Assembly: GCA_002762735.1 (NCBI GenBank)
Contig: PCVV01000008.1
Coordinates: forward strand, 5,690 to 31,295
Reading direction: 5' to 3'
From: Candidatus Pacearchaeota archaeon CG11_big_fil_rev_8_21_14_0_20_30_13
GTDB taxonomy: Archaea > Nanobdellota > Nanobdellia > Pacearchaeales > GW2011-AR1
DNA length: 25,606 bases
The translations under genes and the position numbers were made by a program. This document shows positions 1 to 6,877 of this stretch, piece after piece. The notes beneath the pieces were generated by a model, which was not told the origin of the DNA, made no database searches, and worked only from the letters and a program-made list of their open reading frames with translations. Position 1 is the first letter of the stretch, and the number at the start of each line of letters is the position of its first letter.

Positions 1-1160
1 CTGGAATTAATAAATCTGCAAACATTTCTTTATATGGAATTACTTATTCTGTTCCATTAATTTATCATGATGCAGTTCTTTGTACAAATTGTGTTTTTAT
101 TAGTTATTCTTCTAACATCTATAAATTTAGCACACCTTCTTTGAGCGGAGTTTATTATCTTAGAGAAACTCCAAGTTCAACAACTTGCGGAAATGGAGTT
201 TGCGAATCTGGTGAGACTTCATCTACTTGTCCTGCCGATTGTGCAACTTCTCCTCCTGGCGGAGGGGGAGGTGGAGGTGGAGGAACGATAACTCCAACAA
301 CTCCAACAACCCCCACAACTCCGACGACTCCTCCGGGATATGACTTTAAGATTGATCCAAATTTTATTCAATTACAAATGGAGAAAGGAACATATTATCA
401 AAAATTTGTTAATGTGACAAATAACGGAACGAATCCATTAACTATTACTATTTCAATCACTGGTCTTGAAAATTTTATTTTTCCAGAAGTATTACAATTT
501 TCACTTTCTCCAGGAGAATCAAAAAATTTAAGATTGGATATTTATGTTTCTAGTGCAAGACCGGCAGATGTTTATATCGGAAAGATTTTTTTCAGATCTT
601 CTCAATTAACCAAGGAGGCAAATGTAATTTTACAAGTTAAAGAAGCGGATGCACTTTTTGATATTAGAACTGAAATGTTAAAAAAGTATATTCCCCCAGG
701 AGGAAGAGTTCGAGCGAATATTAGTTTAATTAATAAAGGGGATTTAAGAAATTTTGATGTTCACTTAGAATATAAAATAATTGATTTTAATCAGAATGTT
801 TATACAATTAAAAAAGAAGACTTTGCTATTGAGCAATATTATAACAATGTTTTCTTTTTAGATTTGCCAAGCAATATTTCAATTGGAGATTATTTGTTTT
901 ATTCGCAGGTTAGTTATAAGAATGTAAGTGCTTCTAGTTATGATACTTTTGTTGTGGAAGAAATTTCAGCAATTTCATGGTTTATTTTAATGATTATTAT
1001 AATTATTGCAGCGTATTTAATTTATAGATATTACAAAGAAAAAAAATTGAAACATCAATTTGAATTTACTAAAAAATCTAAAAAGTATGAAAAAGAAAGT
1101 AGAAAGTTAAGTAAACAAATTCCAAATGAAGTTCCCAAATTACCTGATGATTTAGAATAG
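1..1160 (+). CDS. Cell-surface protein, C-terminal part (5' end outside window)
   Basis: The reading frame is open from the window edge (codons from base 3), so the TTG at 141 is not the real start and about 385 residues are visible. Order: the end of a beta-rich domain, a cysteine-rich motif CGNGVCESGE...CPADC (about 186-242), a run of nine glycine codons (258-284), a Thr/Pro repeat (285-338), then one or two Ig-like beta-sandwich domains of the kind found in archaeal surface proteins. A single membrane segment (WFILMIIIIIAAYLIY, about 978-1025) and a basic cytoplasmic tail end the protein. The protein is therefore probably anchored with its bulk outside and a short tail inside. CGNGxCE-type motifs are common in archaeal secreted proteins and may bind metal. 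The Gly and Thr/Pro tracts look like a flexible, possibly glycosylated stalk. Its ligand or role cannot be told. Confidence 0.8.
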   Translation, partial: GINKSANISLYGITYSVPLIYHDAVLCTNCVFISYSSNIYKFSTPSLSGVYYLRETPSSTTCGNGVCESGETSSTCPADCATSPPGGGGGGGGGTITPTTPTTPTTPTTPPGYDFKIDPNFIQLQMEKGTYYQKFVNVTNNGTNPLTITISITGLENFIFPEVLQFSLSPGESKNLRLDIYVSSARPADVYIGKIFFRSSQLTKEANVILQVKEADALFDIRTEMLKKYIPPGGRVRANISLINKGDLRNFDVHLEYKIIDFNQNVYTIKKEDFAIEQYYNNVFFLDLPSNISIGDYLFYSQVSYKNVSASSYDTFVVEEISAISWFILMIIIIIAAYLIYRYYKEKKLKHQFEFTKKSKKYEKESRKLSKQIPNEVPKLPDDLE

Positions 1161-1174
1161 TCTTTTATAACAAG

Positions 1175-1183
1175 AAATATAAA
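1175..1183 (+). promoter_or_regulatory. TATA box of the YchF-like GTPase gene
   Basis: AAATATAAA is centred 26 nt before the ATG at 1205, so transcription should begin at or next to the start codon (leaderless mRNA). Confidence 0.6.
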
Positions 1184-1204
1184 CTTCTTTTTTTGCTTGT
1201 ATAT

Positions 1205-2389
1205 ATGCTAATTGGACTAGTGGGAAAACCTTCTGTAGGAAAGAGTACTTTTTTTAAAGCAGCGACTTTGGCGGAGGTTGAAATTGCTAGCTATCCTTTC
1301 ACTACAATAAAAGCAAATCACGGAGTTGGTTATGTTAAGGTGGATTGTATAGAAAAAGAATTTAATGTTAAATGTAATCCAAATCATGGATTTTGTTTGA
1401 ATGGAAATCGATTTGTTCCTATTGATTTAATGGATGTTGCAGGTCTTGTTCCTGGGGCTTCAGAAGGAAAAGGATTGGGAAATCAATTTTTAGATGATTT
1501 GCGTCAAGCGGATGCTTTTATACACCTTGTAGACATTTCCGGAACAACTGATTCCGAGGGAAAACCAGTAAAGAATCATAATCCTGCTGACGACGTACGA
1601 TTTTTAGAAGATGAATTAAATAAATGGTATTTCAAGATCTTAATGAAAATTTGGCCTTCTTTTTCTCGAAAAGTTGATATTGAAAGAAGAAAATTAAGCG
1701 AAGCAGTTGCAAAGCAATTTTCAGGATTAAAAGTAAAGGAAGATCAAGTAAAAGAAGTTTTGTTGAAAATTAATGCTTCACCAAAATCAAGTCAATGGAG
1801 TGAATTCGAATTAAGAAATTTTTCTTTTGAACTTCGAAAAATTTCAAAGCCAATGATTCTTGCTGCAAATAAAGTGGATATTGAAAATGGTTTTGAAAAT
1901 TATGAAAAATTAAAAAAAGAATTTCCAAATTTGCTCATAATTCCTTGTTCAGCTGATTCAGAGCTTGCTCTTCGTCAAGCAAGTAAAGCAGGGTTAATTG
2001 AATATACTCCTGGAGAAAAAGACTTTAAAATTTTGAAAGATTTAAATGAAAAACAAAAAAGAGCTTTAGAAGAAATTAGAGAAAATGTTCTTTCAAAATT
2101 TGAATTTGGAACAGGGGTCCAAAAAATTTTAAATACGGCTGTTTTTGATTTATTAAGATATCTTCCAATTTTCCCTGCTGGGGCAAATAAGCTAGGAGAT
2201 AGTAAGGGAAATATTTTACCAGATTGTTTTTTACTTCCTCCAGGTTCAACTGCTTTAGATTTTGCATATTTTTTGCATACTGACTTTGGAAAAAATTTTA
2301 TTAAGGCAATAAACGCTAAAACAAAAATGATCCTAGGAAAAGATTATAAACTTAAACCAAGAGATGCTTTAGAAATAATTACAAGATAA
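1205..2389 (+). CDS. ychF: Archaeal Obg-family GTPase (YchF/Ola1-like)
   Basis: A 394-residue translation-associated P-loop NTPase. MLIGLVGKPSVGKST opens the G domain (P-loop, Lys13); DVAGLVPGASEGKGLGNQFL is the G3/switch II region typical of Obg/YchF; NKVD is G4; the C-terminal 60 residues form a TGS domain (ILPDCFLLPPGSTALDFAY). Bacterial and eukaryotic YchF/Ola1 have NxxE at G4 and prefer ATP, whereas NKVD here predicts GTP. Members bind ribosomes and act in translation or stress response. The start is ATG 1205 rather than TTG 1193, because the family begins right before the P-loop strand and the TATA box sits 26 nt upstream. It is followed after one base by the next gene. Function is certain at family level only. 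Confidence 0.93.
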   Translation: MLIGLVGKPSVGKSTFFKAATLAEVEIASYPFTTIKANHGVGYVKVDCIEKEFNVKCNPNHGFCLNGNRFVPIDLMDVAGLVPGASEGKGLGNQFLDDLRQADAFIHLVDISGTTDSEGKPVKNHNPADDVRFLEDELNKWYFKILMKIWPSFSRKVDIERRKLSEAVAKQFSGLKVKEDQVKEVLLKINASPKSSQWSEFELRNFSFELRKISKPMILAANKVDIENGFENYEKLKKEFPNLLIIPCSADSELALRQASKAGLIEYTPGEKDFKILKDLNEKQKRALEEIRENVLSKFEFGTGVQKILNTAVFDLLRYLPIFPAGANKLGDSKGNILPDCFLLPPGSTALDFAYFLHTDFGKNFIKAINAKTKMILGKDYKLKPRDALEIITR

Positions 2390-2390
2390 A

Positions 2391-2741
2391 ATGGAGAGAA
2401 AGATAGAAAAAATAGACTTGAAAAATTTTATTTTAGAAAATTCTAAAGACCTTTTTTTAACTTTGTGTTTTACAAGTTCTTTGATTAATTTAATTCCAAA
2501 AGAAATTGAAACTCCTTTTTATTTTTCTCCAGAATATAATTCTTTATTAAAATCTAAAATTGAAAAAGTTGAAAACTATTTTGATTATAATAAAAATGGA
2601 AAAATTGATTTGGGACTTGAAATGAATGATCTTGAAAAAACTATAGGAATTAATAAAGACAGCTTAAAAGACCAAGATAATCTTGAGGTTCATGAGCTTG
2701 TAGCTTATGAAATTTTATTTCAAGCGGGAAAAATCAAATAG
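2391..2741 (+). CDS. Small protein with EF-hand-like motif
   Basis: 116 residues; family not recognised. The N-terminal third has a hydrophobic stretch (LFLTLCFTSSLINLI) that could be a membrane anchor or signal. The middle carries DYNKNGKIDLGLE, which matches a calcium-binding EF-hand loop (D-x-N-x-x-G-x-I-D-x-x-x-E). The ATG lies one base after the GTPase stop (TAAAATGG), so the two genes are probably co-transcribed. The next gene downstream has a similar layout (hydrophobic N-terminus, then KVEKHFD...DG), suggesting a diverged tandem duplicate. Function unknown; calcium binding is an inference from the loop. Confidence 0.7.
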   Translation: MERKIEKIDLKNFILENSKDLFLTLCFTSSLINLIPKEIETPFYFSPEYNSLLKSKIEKVENYFDYNKNGKIDLGLEMNDLEKTIGINKDSLKDQDNLEVHELVAYEILFQAGKIK

Positions 2742-2775
2742 CTTTTAATAAATAACCATTCTCAATACAATAAAG

Positions 2776-2783
2776 AATATAAA
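2776..2783 (+). promoter_or_regulatory. TATA box for the 2805 gene
   Basis: AATATAAA is centred 25 nt before ATG 2805, giving a predicted leaderless transcript and an independent start from the upstream paralogue-like gene. Confidence 0.55.
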
Positions 2784-2804
2784 CAACGAGAAAGATCTAT
2801 CCTT

Positions 2805-3134
2805 ATGAAGAATGATTTGGAGACAAAAATAGGACATTCTCTTTTGAAAAATTCTGGGACGAGAATGTTAACTTTTTGTTTAGGAGTTTACATGGCTTTT
2901 GCTATTGCTACTGGAAATTTTAATCCTTTTAATTGGACCTCTCAACTTAAAAAAGATTCAGAATTGATCTCAAAAGTCGAAAAACATTTTGATCGTATGA
3001 AAGATGGACTATCAAATGATGAAAAGTATCTAATGCTTCATTTTATGGATTTGGGAGATAGTTCATACAATTATATCCCAACAATTGAGGATTATAAGAA
3101 AGCGTGGGTTAAAATAAATGCGATTAAAAATTAA
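2805..3134 (+). CDS. Small membrane-anchored protein, diverged relative of the preceding gene
   Basis: 109 residues, unknown family. One hydrophobic segment near the N-terminus (MLTFCLGVYMAFAIATG) is a probable membrane anchor, followed by a soluble helical part with SKVEKHFDRMKDGLSNDEK. That segment resembles SKIEKVENYFDYNKNGKID of the gene at 2391, but the loop lacks the full set of EF-hand acidic ligands. The 3' end overlaps the following DUF167 gene by 17 nt, so translation may be coupled. A clear TATA box supports the start. Confidence 0.65.
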   Translation: MKNDLETKIGHSLLKNSGTRMLTFCLGVYMAFAIATGNFNPFNWTSQLKKDSELISKVEKHFDRMKDGLSNDEKYLMLHFMDLGDSSYNYIPTIEDYKKAWVKINAIKN

Positions 3135-3330
3135 AATTCATCCTAGTTCTTCTCAGGAAAAAATTTTGAAAATCTCTGAATGTGAATTTGAAGTTTGGAT
3201 AAAAGAAAAACCTATTGATGGAAAAGCAAATGATTCTCTTGAAAAATTTCTGAAAAATTATTTTAAGTCAAAAGTTAAGGTTATTCATGGGTTCACTTCA
3301 AGAAATAAAATTGTCGAAGTTGAGGATTAA
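3118..3330 (+). CDS. DUF167 / YggU-family protein
   Basis: 70 residues. IKIHPSSSQEKI, VWIKEKPIDGKANDSLEKFL and VKVIHGFTSRNKIVEV are the hallmark segments of the small DUF167 (UPF0235, COG1872) fold, including the GKAN motif and the terminal SRxKxVEV strand. The family is near universal in Archaea and widespread in Bacteria, but its biochemical role is not established. The ATG lies inside the last codons of the preceding gene. Length and motif order are normal for the family. Confidence 0.88.
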   Translation: MRLKIKIHPSSSQEKILKISECEFEVWIKEKPIDGKANDSLEKFLKNYFKSKVKVIHGFTSRNKIVEVED

Positions 3331-3357
3331 TTTTATTAACATACTTTCATTTTATTC

Positions 3358-3729
3358 ATGATGAAAGCTTTATCTTTAAAACAGCCTTTTGCAGAATTAG
3401 TGGTTTCTGGAATAAAAACAATAGAGCTCCGTCGTTGGAATACTCATTTTAGAGGAGATTTTTTAATTCATTCTTCTAAAATTCCAGATAATTTTTCCAT
3501 GAAAAAATTTGGCTTTGAAGTTTTGCCTTTAGGGAAAATTGTTGGAAGTGCTAAATTGATTGATGTTAAAAAATATGAAAACAATTTTGAACACGAAAAA
3601 GATAAAAGCAAACATTTAGCTGATTCTTCTTTTGGAAAATATGGCTTTATTTTAGGAGATCTAAAGAGAATTGATGGTCCATTTGTGAATGGCAAATTAA
3701 ATTTTTGGGAATTTAAAGATGAAATATGA
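3358..3729 (+). CDS. ASCH domain protein
   Basis: About 123 residues. MKALSLKQPFAELVVSGIKTIELRRW near the N-terminus is the classic ASCH signature (SLKQPFAxLVxxGxKTIExR), followed by GDFLIHSSK and a C-terminal beta segment GFILGDLKRI. ASCH domains share the PUA-like fold and are thought to bind RNA; some act as N4-acetylcytidine amidohydrolases. Two consecutive ATG codons (3358 and 3361) could start it; the second gives the more usual N-terminus. Its last 11 nt overlap the next gene, suggesting one transcript. The specific substrate is unknown. Confidence 0.85.
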   Translation: MMKALSLKQPFAELVVSGIKTIELRRWNTHFRGDFLIHSSKIPDNFSMKKFGFEVLPLGKIVGSAKLIDVKKYENNFEHEKDKSKHLADSSFGKYGFILGDLKRIDGPFVNGKLNFWEFKDEI

Positions 3730-4138
3730 ATTTTCTCCTAGTCTACAGCTTTTGGCAGAAGATATTGCAATGAGAATTTTTCCCCATATAAAAATGGGAA
3801 GAGTTAAATGTTTTAGAAGTTATGGTTCTTCAACTAAACGTACAATTGCAAGATGTCATGCATTAGGAAAGCTTATGCAGCAAGCAATGGATACTCCCGC
3901 GTTTTATGCTCTCGAATTTCTTGGAGAAAAATTTAATAAAATGGATCAAGAAGAAAAAATAAAAGTGATGATTCATGAGCTTATGCATATTCCAGAAAGT
4001 TTTGGTGGGGGTTTCAAAAATCATAATGTTGTTTGTGAAAAAAATGTTGAACAATGCTATAGAGCGTATAATGAGTGTATTAAAGATGAAAAAAAAATTG
4101 ATTGGTTTGACTTTCAAAGGAAAAAAAAGAAATCTTGA
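3719..4138 (+). CDS. Putative zinc metallopeptidase (phage-type HExxH family)
   Basis: 139 residues. MIHELMHIPESFGGGFKNHN contains HELMH, an HExxH zinc site with Glu as catalytic base, and the downstream FGGGFKNHN offers a third histidine ligand. The layout (short N-terminal helical part, RCHALGK, then the HExxH helix in the last third) resembles the compact putative metallopeptidases found in archaea and phages. It starts inside the 3' end of the ASCH gene and overlaps the DUF192 gene at its own 3' end. The substrate cannot be told, and a non-proteolytic hydrolase is possible. Confidence 0.75.
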   Translation: MKYEFSPSLQLLAEDIAMRIFPHIKMGRVKCFRSYGSSTKRTIARCHALGKLMQQAMDTPAFYALEFLGEKFNKMDQEEKIKVMIHELMHIPESFGGGFKNHNVVCEKNVEQCYRAYNECIKDEKKIDWFDFQRKKKKS

Positions 4139-4427
4139 AGTTTTTAAGGTTCCTTTCTGGAAAGAAGGCATTGGATTAATGTTCCAGCGTCGTGAAAAAG
4201 CTAGAGCTTTGCTTTTCGAATTCAAAAAACCGGTTTCGTTTAAGATTCATTCTTTCTTTGTATTTTTTCCTTTCTTTGCAATCTGGTTAAATTCTGAGAA
4301 TAAGATTATTGGTTCAGAATTAGTTAAACCGTTTAAATTTGGGATTTCACCGTCGGAAAAGTTTGTCAAGCTGATTGAGATTCCTATTAATAAAACCTAC
4401 AATTTTTTGGAATTTCCGTCGATTTAA
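4086..4427 (+). CDS. DUF192 family protein
   Basis: 113 residues from ATG 4086. FWKEGIGLMFQRR corresponds to the family's rGLMfr segment; FEFKKPVSFKIHSFFV...FFAIWLNSENKIIGSE to its central strands; and KFVKLIEIP to the closing YVLElP-like strand. The start at 4086 (MKKKLIGLTFKGKK) keeps the first family strand and overlaps the metallopeptidase by 53 nt; ATG 4179 would cut into the conserved GLM region. In-frame codons upstream of 4086 are a shadow of the metallopeptidase gene. The DUF192 fold is a small beta barrel often secreted or membrane-linked elsewhere; no signal peptide is visible here and the function is unknown. Confidence 0.75.
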   Translation: MKKKLIGLTFKGKKRNLEVFKVPFWKEGIGLMFQRREKARALLFEFKKPVSFKIHSFFVFFPFFAIWLNSENKIIGSELVKPFKFGISPSEKFVKLIEIPINKTYNFLEFPSI

Positions 4428-4499
4428 AGAAAGATTTAAATAGGAGTTTTGTTTTATTCTATTAAAATATCCCTAATGGGAATTTATAATCAATAAAAA

Positions 4500-4506
4500 G
4501 GAGGTG
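4500..4506 (+). promoter_or_regulatory. Strong Shine-Dalgarno site
   Basis: GGAGGTG ends 5 nt before ATG 4512. It is one of only two perfect SD sites in a window where most promoter-proximal genes look leaderless, and it fixes the start of the 55-aa gene. A TATA-like GATTTAAATAGG lies at about 4433-4443, implying a leader of about 50 nt. Confidence 0.8.
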
Positions 4507-4511
4507 TTAAA

Positions 4512-4679
4512 ATGGGAAAAGTTATTTTAAAAAACGCTATTCAAAGACAACCAGGACATCTTTATTATATAGACGCTAAGGGAAATGTTTGTGAAGCTAA
4601 GATGGCTAGGGGTGGCAAAAAGAAAAAGAAAGTTGCTAAAAAGCCAGTTAAGAAGAAAGCTGTAAAGAAAAAAAGATAA
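4512..4679 (+). CDS. Small lysine-rich basic protein (55 aa)
   Basis: 55 residues. The N-terminal 35 form a compact domain (MGKVILKNAIQRQPG, LYYIDAKGNVCEAKMARGG), and the last 20 are almost all Lys with Ala/Val/Pro, like a histone H1 tail. The YYIDxxGNVxEAKMARGG pattern resembles small uncharacterised proteins of DPANN archaea; I recall this only loosely. The tail suggests nucleic-acid binding, either as a chromatin protein or a ribosome-associated one. The strong SD site suggests high translation. It is too short for a 60-codon cutoff and is easily missed. A hairpin and T-rich tract follow it. Confidence 0.8.
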   Translation: MGKVILKNAIQRQPGHLYYIDAKGNVCEAKMARGGKKKKKVAKKPVKKKAVKKKR

Positions 4680-4711
4680 ATTTTTTTCTAGTAAATTTTT
4701 ATAATAAATCT

Positions 4712-4765
4712 GGGTAAACGAGGTGCTTATAGGGGTTTACCTTTTATTTTTTTTATTTTTTAGTC
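4712..4765 (+). terminator. Hairpin plus T-rich tract after the 55-aa gene
   Basis: GGTAAAC (4713-4719) pairs perfectly with GTTTACC (4735-4741) around a 15-nt loop, followed by a nearly pure T tract to about 4762. T tracts alone terminate archaeal transcription, so the hairpin may be accessory or may protect the mRNA 3' end. Confidence 0.45.
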
Positions 4766-4778
4766 ACTTTTTCTTTTT

Positions 4779-4804
4779 AACTTTTAAAGTTAATTTTAAA
4801 AGTT
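4779..4804. repeat. Inverted repeat over the kae1 promoter
   Basis: AACTTTTAAA (4779-4788) and TTTAAAAGTT (4795-4804) are perfect inverted copies with a 6-nt gap. The right arm includes the TATA-like TTTTAAAAG centred 26 nt before ATG 4824, so a dimeric factor bound here would occlude TBP. An AT-rich chance palindrome is possible. Confidence 0.4.
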
Positions 4805-4823
4805 CTTTTTGTTTTATCTCTTA

Positions 4824-5816
4824 ATGGTAATTGTTTTAGGTGTTGAATCAACTGCTCATACTTTTGGAGTTGGAATTGTAAAGAATGGAAAAGTAATTGC
4901 AAATAAGCGAGATATGTACACCACGGAGCGAGGGGGAATTATTCCTATGGATTCAGCTAAGCACCATAGAGAGGTCTGTGAAAATATTTATTTAGAAGCA
5001 TTAAAAGAAGCGGAAATTTCAGAAATAAAAATTGATGCAATTGCTTTTAGTCAAGGTCCAGGACTTCCTCCTTGTTTAATTGAAGGAATGAAATTTGCAA
5101 AAAATCTTTCAAAAAAACTTGGAAAGCCTATTGTTCCGGTTAATCATTGTGTAGCACATTTGGAGATTGGAAGAATTACCGGATCTAAAGACCCAGTTTT
5201 GCTTTATTGTTCTGGAGCAAATACCCAAGTGATAAGTTATGCTGCAGGAAAATATAGAATCTTTGGAGAGACTCTTGATATGGGAGTTGGTAATTTTATT
5301 GATAATTTTGCACGTTATGCAAATTTAGGTTTTCCAGGAGGACCAAAAATAGAAAAATTTGCAAGAGATGGAAAAAATTATATTGAACTTCCCTATTCAG
5401 TTAAAGGAATGGATGTTTCATTTTCTGGAATTTTAACTAATCTAAAACAAAAATTAGAAAAAAAAGAGGGATCTCTTGAAGATTTGAGTTTTTCTATGGA
5501 AGAAACTGTTTTTGCAATGCTTTTAGAAACTGCTGAAAGAGCGTTGGCTCATCTAGAAAAAAAAGAGCTTCTTTTGGGGGGAGGAGTTGCATGCAATTCT
5601 CGACTTCAAGATATGGCAAAAAGAATGTGTGAAGAAAGAGGCGCAAAATCTTTTTGTCCTGAAAAAAGTTTGTTAGTGGATAATGGTGCAATGATTGCTT
5701 ATTTAGGAGAGATTATGTTCAAATCAGGGATAAAATTTTCTGGAAAAAAAGCACAAGATTTAGATATAAAACCAAGACAGAGAACTGATGAAGTAGAAGT
5801 CAGTTGGAAAGATTAA
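4824..5816 (+). CDS. kae1: tRNA N6-threonylcarbamoyladenosine synthase catalytic subunit Kae1/TsaD
   Basis: 330 residues. Kae1 is the catalytic subunit of KEOPS and transfers threonylcarbamoyl to A37 of ANN-decoding tRNAs. LGVESTAHTFGVGIV opens the ASKHA fold; NHCVAHLEIG supplies the metal-binding His108 and His112; SGANTQV, GxGGxxxxNFAR-like and GGGVACNSRL segments form the nucleotide site; LVDNGAMIAYLG carries the conserved metal-binding Asp286. There is no fused Bud32 kinase, unlike some euryarchaea. The start is ATG 4824 rather than TTG 4809, because family members begin just before the first strand. In many archaea kae1 lies near the rpo7-spt4-rps24e-rps27ae cluster; here it is about 12 kb away. 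The 3' end overlaps the convergent DedA-like gene by 4 nt. Confidence 0.96.
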   Translation: MVIVLGVESTAHTFGVGIVKNGKVIANKRDMYTTERGGIIPMDSAKHHREVCENIYLEALKEAEISEIKIDAIAFSQGPGLPPCLIEGMKFAKNLSKKLGKPIVPVNHCVAHLEIGRITGSKDPVLLYCSGANTQVISYAAGKYRIFGETLDMGVGNFIDNFARYANLGFPGGPKIEKFARDGKNYIELPYSVKGMDVSFSGILTNLKQKLEKKEGSLEDLSFSMEETVFAMLLETAERALAHLEKKELLLGGGVACNSRLQDMAKRMCEERGAKSFCPEKSLLVDNGAMIAYLGEIMFKSGIKFSGKKAQDLDIKPRQRTDEVEVSWKD

Positions 5817-6382
5817 ATATTAAATAAATTTACCCCATAACGAATTAGAATTGATCCAAGAATGCCACTTGTAATATTCCCTAAAAGAAGGATAAAAAGA
5901 ATTATTCTTTTTTTATGTCCAATTAGTCCCATAGAAATTGTTGCAATCTCATTCGGAAGAGGAGTAAATCCAATATAAGAATACAAAATTAAATTTACCA
6001 CCCACTTTGGTTTCTTTTCCAAACGTTTTTCTAATTTTTGCACTCTCTCTTTAAATTTGTCTGGAGCTTTTTTTCCTGCTGAAAGTCCTATGAAGAAGAT
6101 TATGGTGTCCCCAATTGTAATTCCTAGTCCTCCTGCAAGTCCCAATAAAAAAGGATTAAGACCTCCAATGGAAAGGGTAGTAAGTGCAATAAAATATGAT
6201 GGTGCAGTGAATGTCGAGGCTCCCCCGATCATTCCAAGAAGAAATAAAATGTTATATCCATTTGTTGCACCTAGTTTAGCTACAATTGCTTGAGGATTAA
6301 TATACTTGAACATAAAGATCCATAAGACCAAAAGTCCAATGAAGATTAAGAAAGCAAGAATGTTTCTTTTATTTTTTTTCAT
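5813..6382 (-). CDS. DedA/VTT (SNARE-associated) family membrane protein
   Basis: 189 residues with several hydrophobic segments: residues about 8-28, a long glycine-rich hydrophobic region about 45-100, and two more towards the C-terminus. The segment SYIGFTPLPNEIATISMGLIG matches the VTT domain motif with its conserved PxPNE, and GDTIIFFIGLSAGKK matches the preceding re-entrant part. VTT proteins are lipid scramblases or flippases in membranes. Its promoter (TTATAAATA, about 6405-6413, read on the minus strand) lies about 26 nt before the ATG, fitting a leaderless mRNA. It converges with kae1. Confidence 0.8.
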   Translation of the reverse strand: MKKNKRNILAFLIFIGLLVLWIFMFKYINPQAIVAKLGATNGYNILFLLGMIGGASTFTAPSYFIALTTLSIGGLNPFLLGLAGGLGITIGDTIIFFIGLSAGKKAPDKFKERVQKLEKRLEKKPKWVVNLILYSYIGFTPLPNEIATISMGLIGHKKRIILFILLLGNITSGILGSILIRYGVNLFNI

Positions 6383-6453
6383 AATATTAATGGGAAATCA
6401 TTATTTATAATTTTAATTGAAATAAATCCAATTTTCTAATCTCTTAAGAAAAC

Positions 6454-6462
6454 TTTATAAAC
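6454..6462 (+). promoter_or_regulatory. TATA box of the L7Ae-S28e-L24e operon
   Basis: TTTATAAAC predicts a transcription start near 6484, about 73 nt before the L7Ae ATG. The ribosomal operon therefore has a real 5' leader, unlike most genes nearby. Confidence 0.6.
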
Positions 6463-6487
6463 TGAAATTTGTCTTAATAATAATCGG

Positions 6488-6520
6488 ATGAACACTTTTC
6501 AGGTTCAAATGAAGAGTTAA
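6488..6520 (+). CDS. Possible 10-codon upstream ORF in the L7Ae leader
   Basis: ATG at 6488 begins MNTFQVQMKS followed by TAA. It lies only about 4 nt downstream of the predicted transcription start, so it could be translated as a leaderless ORF ahead of L7Ae. This rests on position alone; a chance ORF of this size is common. Confidence 0.25.
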   Translation: MNTFQVQMKS

Positions 6521-6556
6521 CTTCTTTCGATTAATTAAATACGACGACAAATTAAA

Positions 6557-6856
6557 ATGGACGGATATCAAATTGTTGAAAAAGCTAAGCGAACGGGAAA
6601 GATCGAGAAGGGGACAAACGAAGTAACCAAATCTATTGAAAGAGGAGTTGCTAAACTTGTTGTTTACGCAACTGATGTTGAGCCTAAGGAAATTGTGGCA
6701 CACTTGCCCCTCTTATGCAAAGAAAAAGGAATTCCTTACCTTGAAGTAGATAGCAAACAGAAACTTGGGATTGCTGTAGGTCTTCCGGTTTCAGCTTCTT
6801 CTATTGCTATTATAGATGCAGGTGACGCTAGTAAAGACATCGCTTCGATAAAATAA
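6557..6856 (+). CDS. rpl7ae: Ribosomal protein L7Ae (kink-turn-binding protein)
   Basis: 99 residues. L7Ae binds kink-turns in 23S rRNA, in C/D and H/ACA guide RNAs and in archaeal RNase [18 protein letters not shown] is the RNA-binding helix region; [22 protein letters not shown] and [27 protein letters not shown] are diagnostic. It is about 20 residues shorter at the N-terminus than typical archaeal L7Ae but keeps the whole fold. It heads an operon with S28e, a small unknown protein and L24e, which is the conserved archaeal order apart from the extra gene. Some archaeal L7Ae proteins repress their own mRNA through a leader kink-turn; I saw no convincing one here. Confidence 0.96.
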   Translation: MDGYQIVEKAKRTGKIEKGTNEVTKSIERGVAKLVVYATDVEPKEIVAHLPLLCKEKGIPYLEVDSKQKLGIAVGLPVSASSIAIIDAGDASKDIASIK

Positions 6857-6877
6857 ATTATTTTAGTAATTTAAAGT

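Noticed and set aside
285..338. Thr/Pro codon repeat as a CRISPR-like or satellite array
   Set aside because: It is an in-frame low-complexity protein linker; no spacer-repeat structure occurs anywhere in the window.
3863..4225. Minus-strand ORF of 120 codons
   Set aside because: Lies opposite the HExxH and DUF192 genes and shows no family features.
4809..4823. TTG start for kae1
   Set aside because: It would add residues before the conserved first strand; ATG 4824 has the TATA-like box at the normal 26 nt.
6463..6556. Kink-turn or C/D box in the L7Ae leader
   Set aside because: GGATGAAC and AAATGAAG look like partial C boxes, but no paired D box or tandem G-A pairs in a stem could be drawn.
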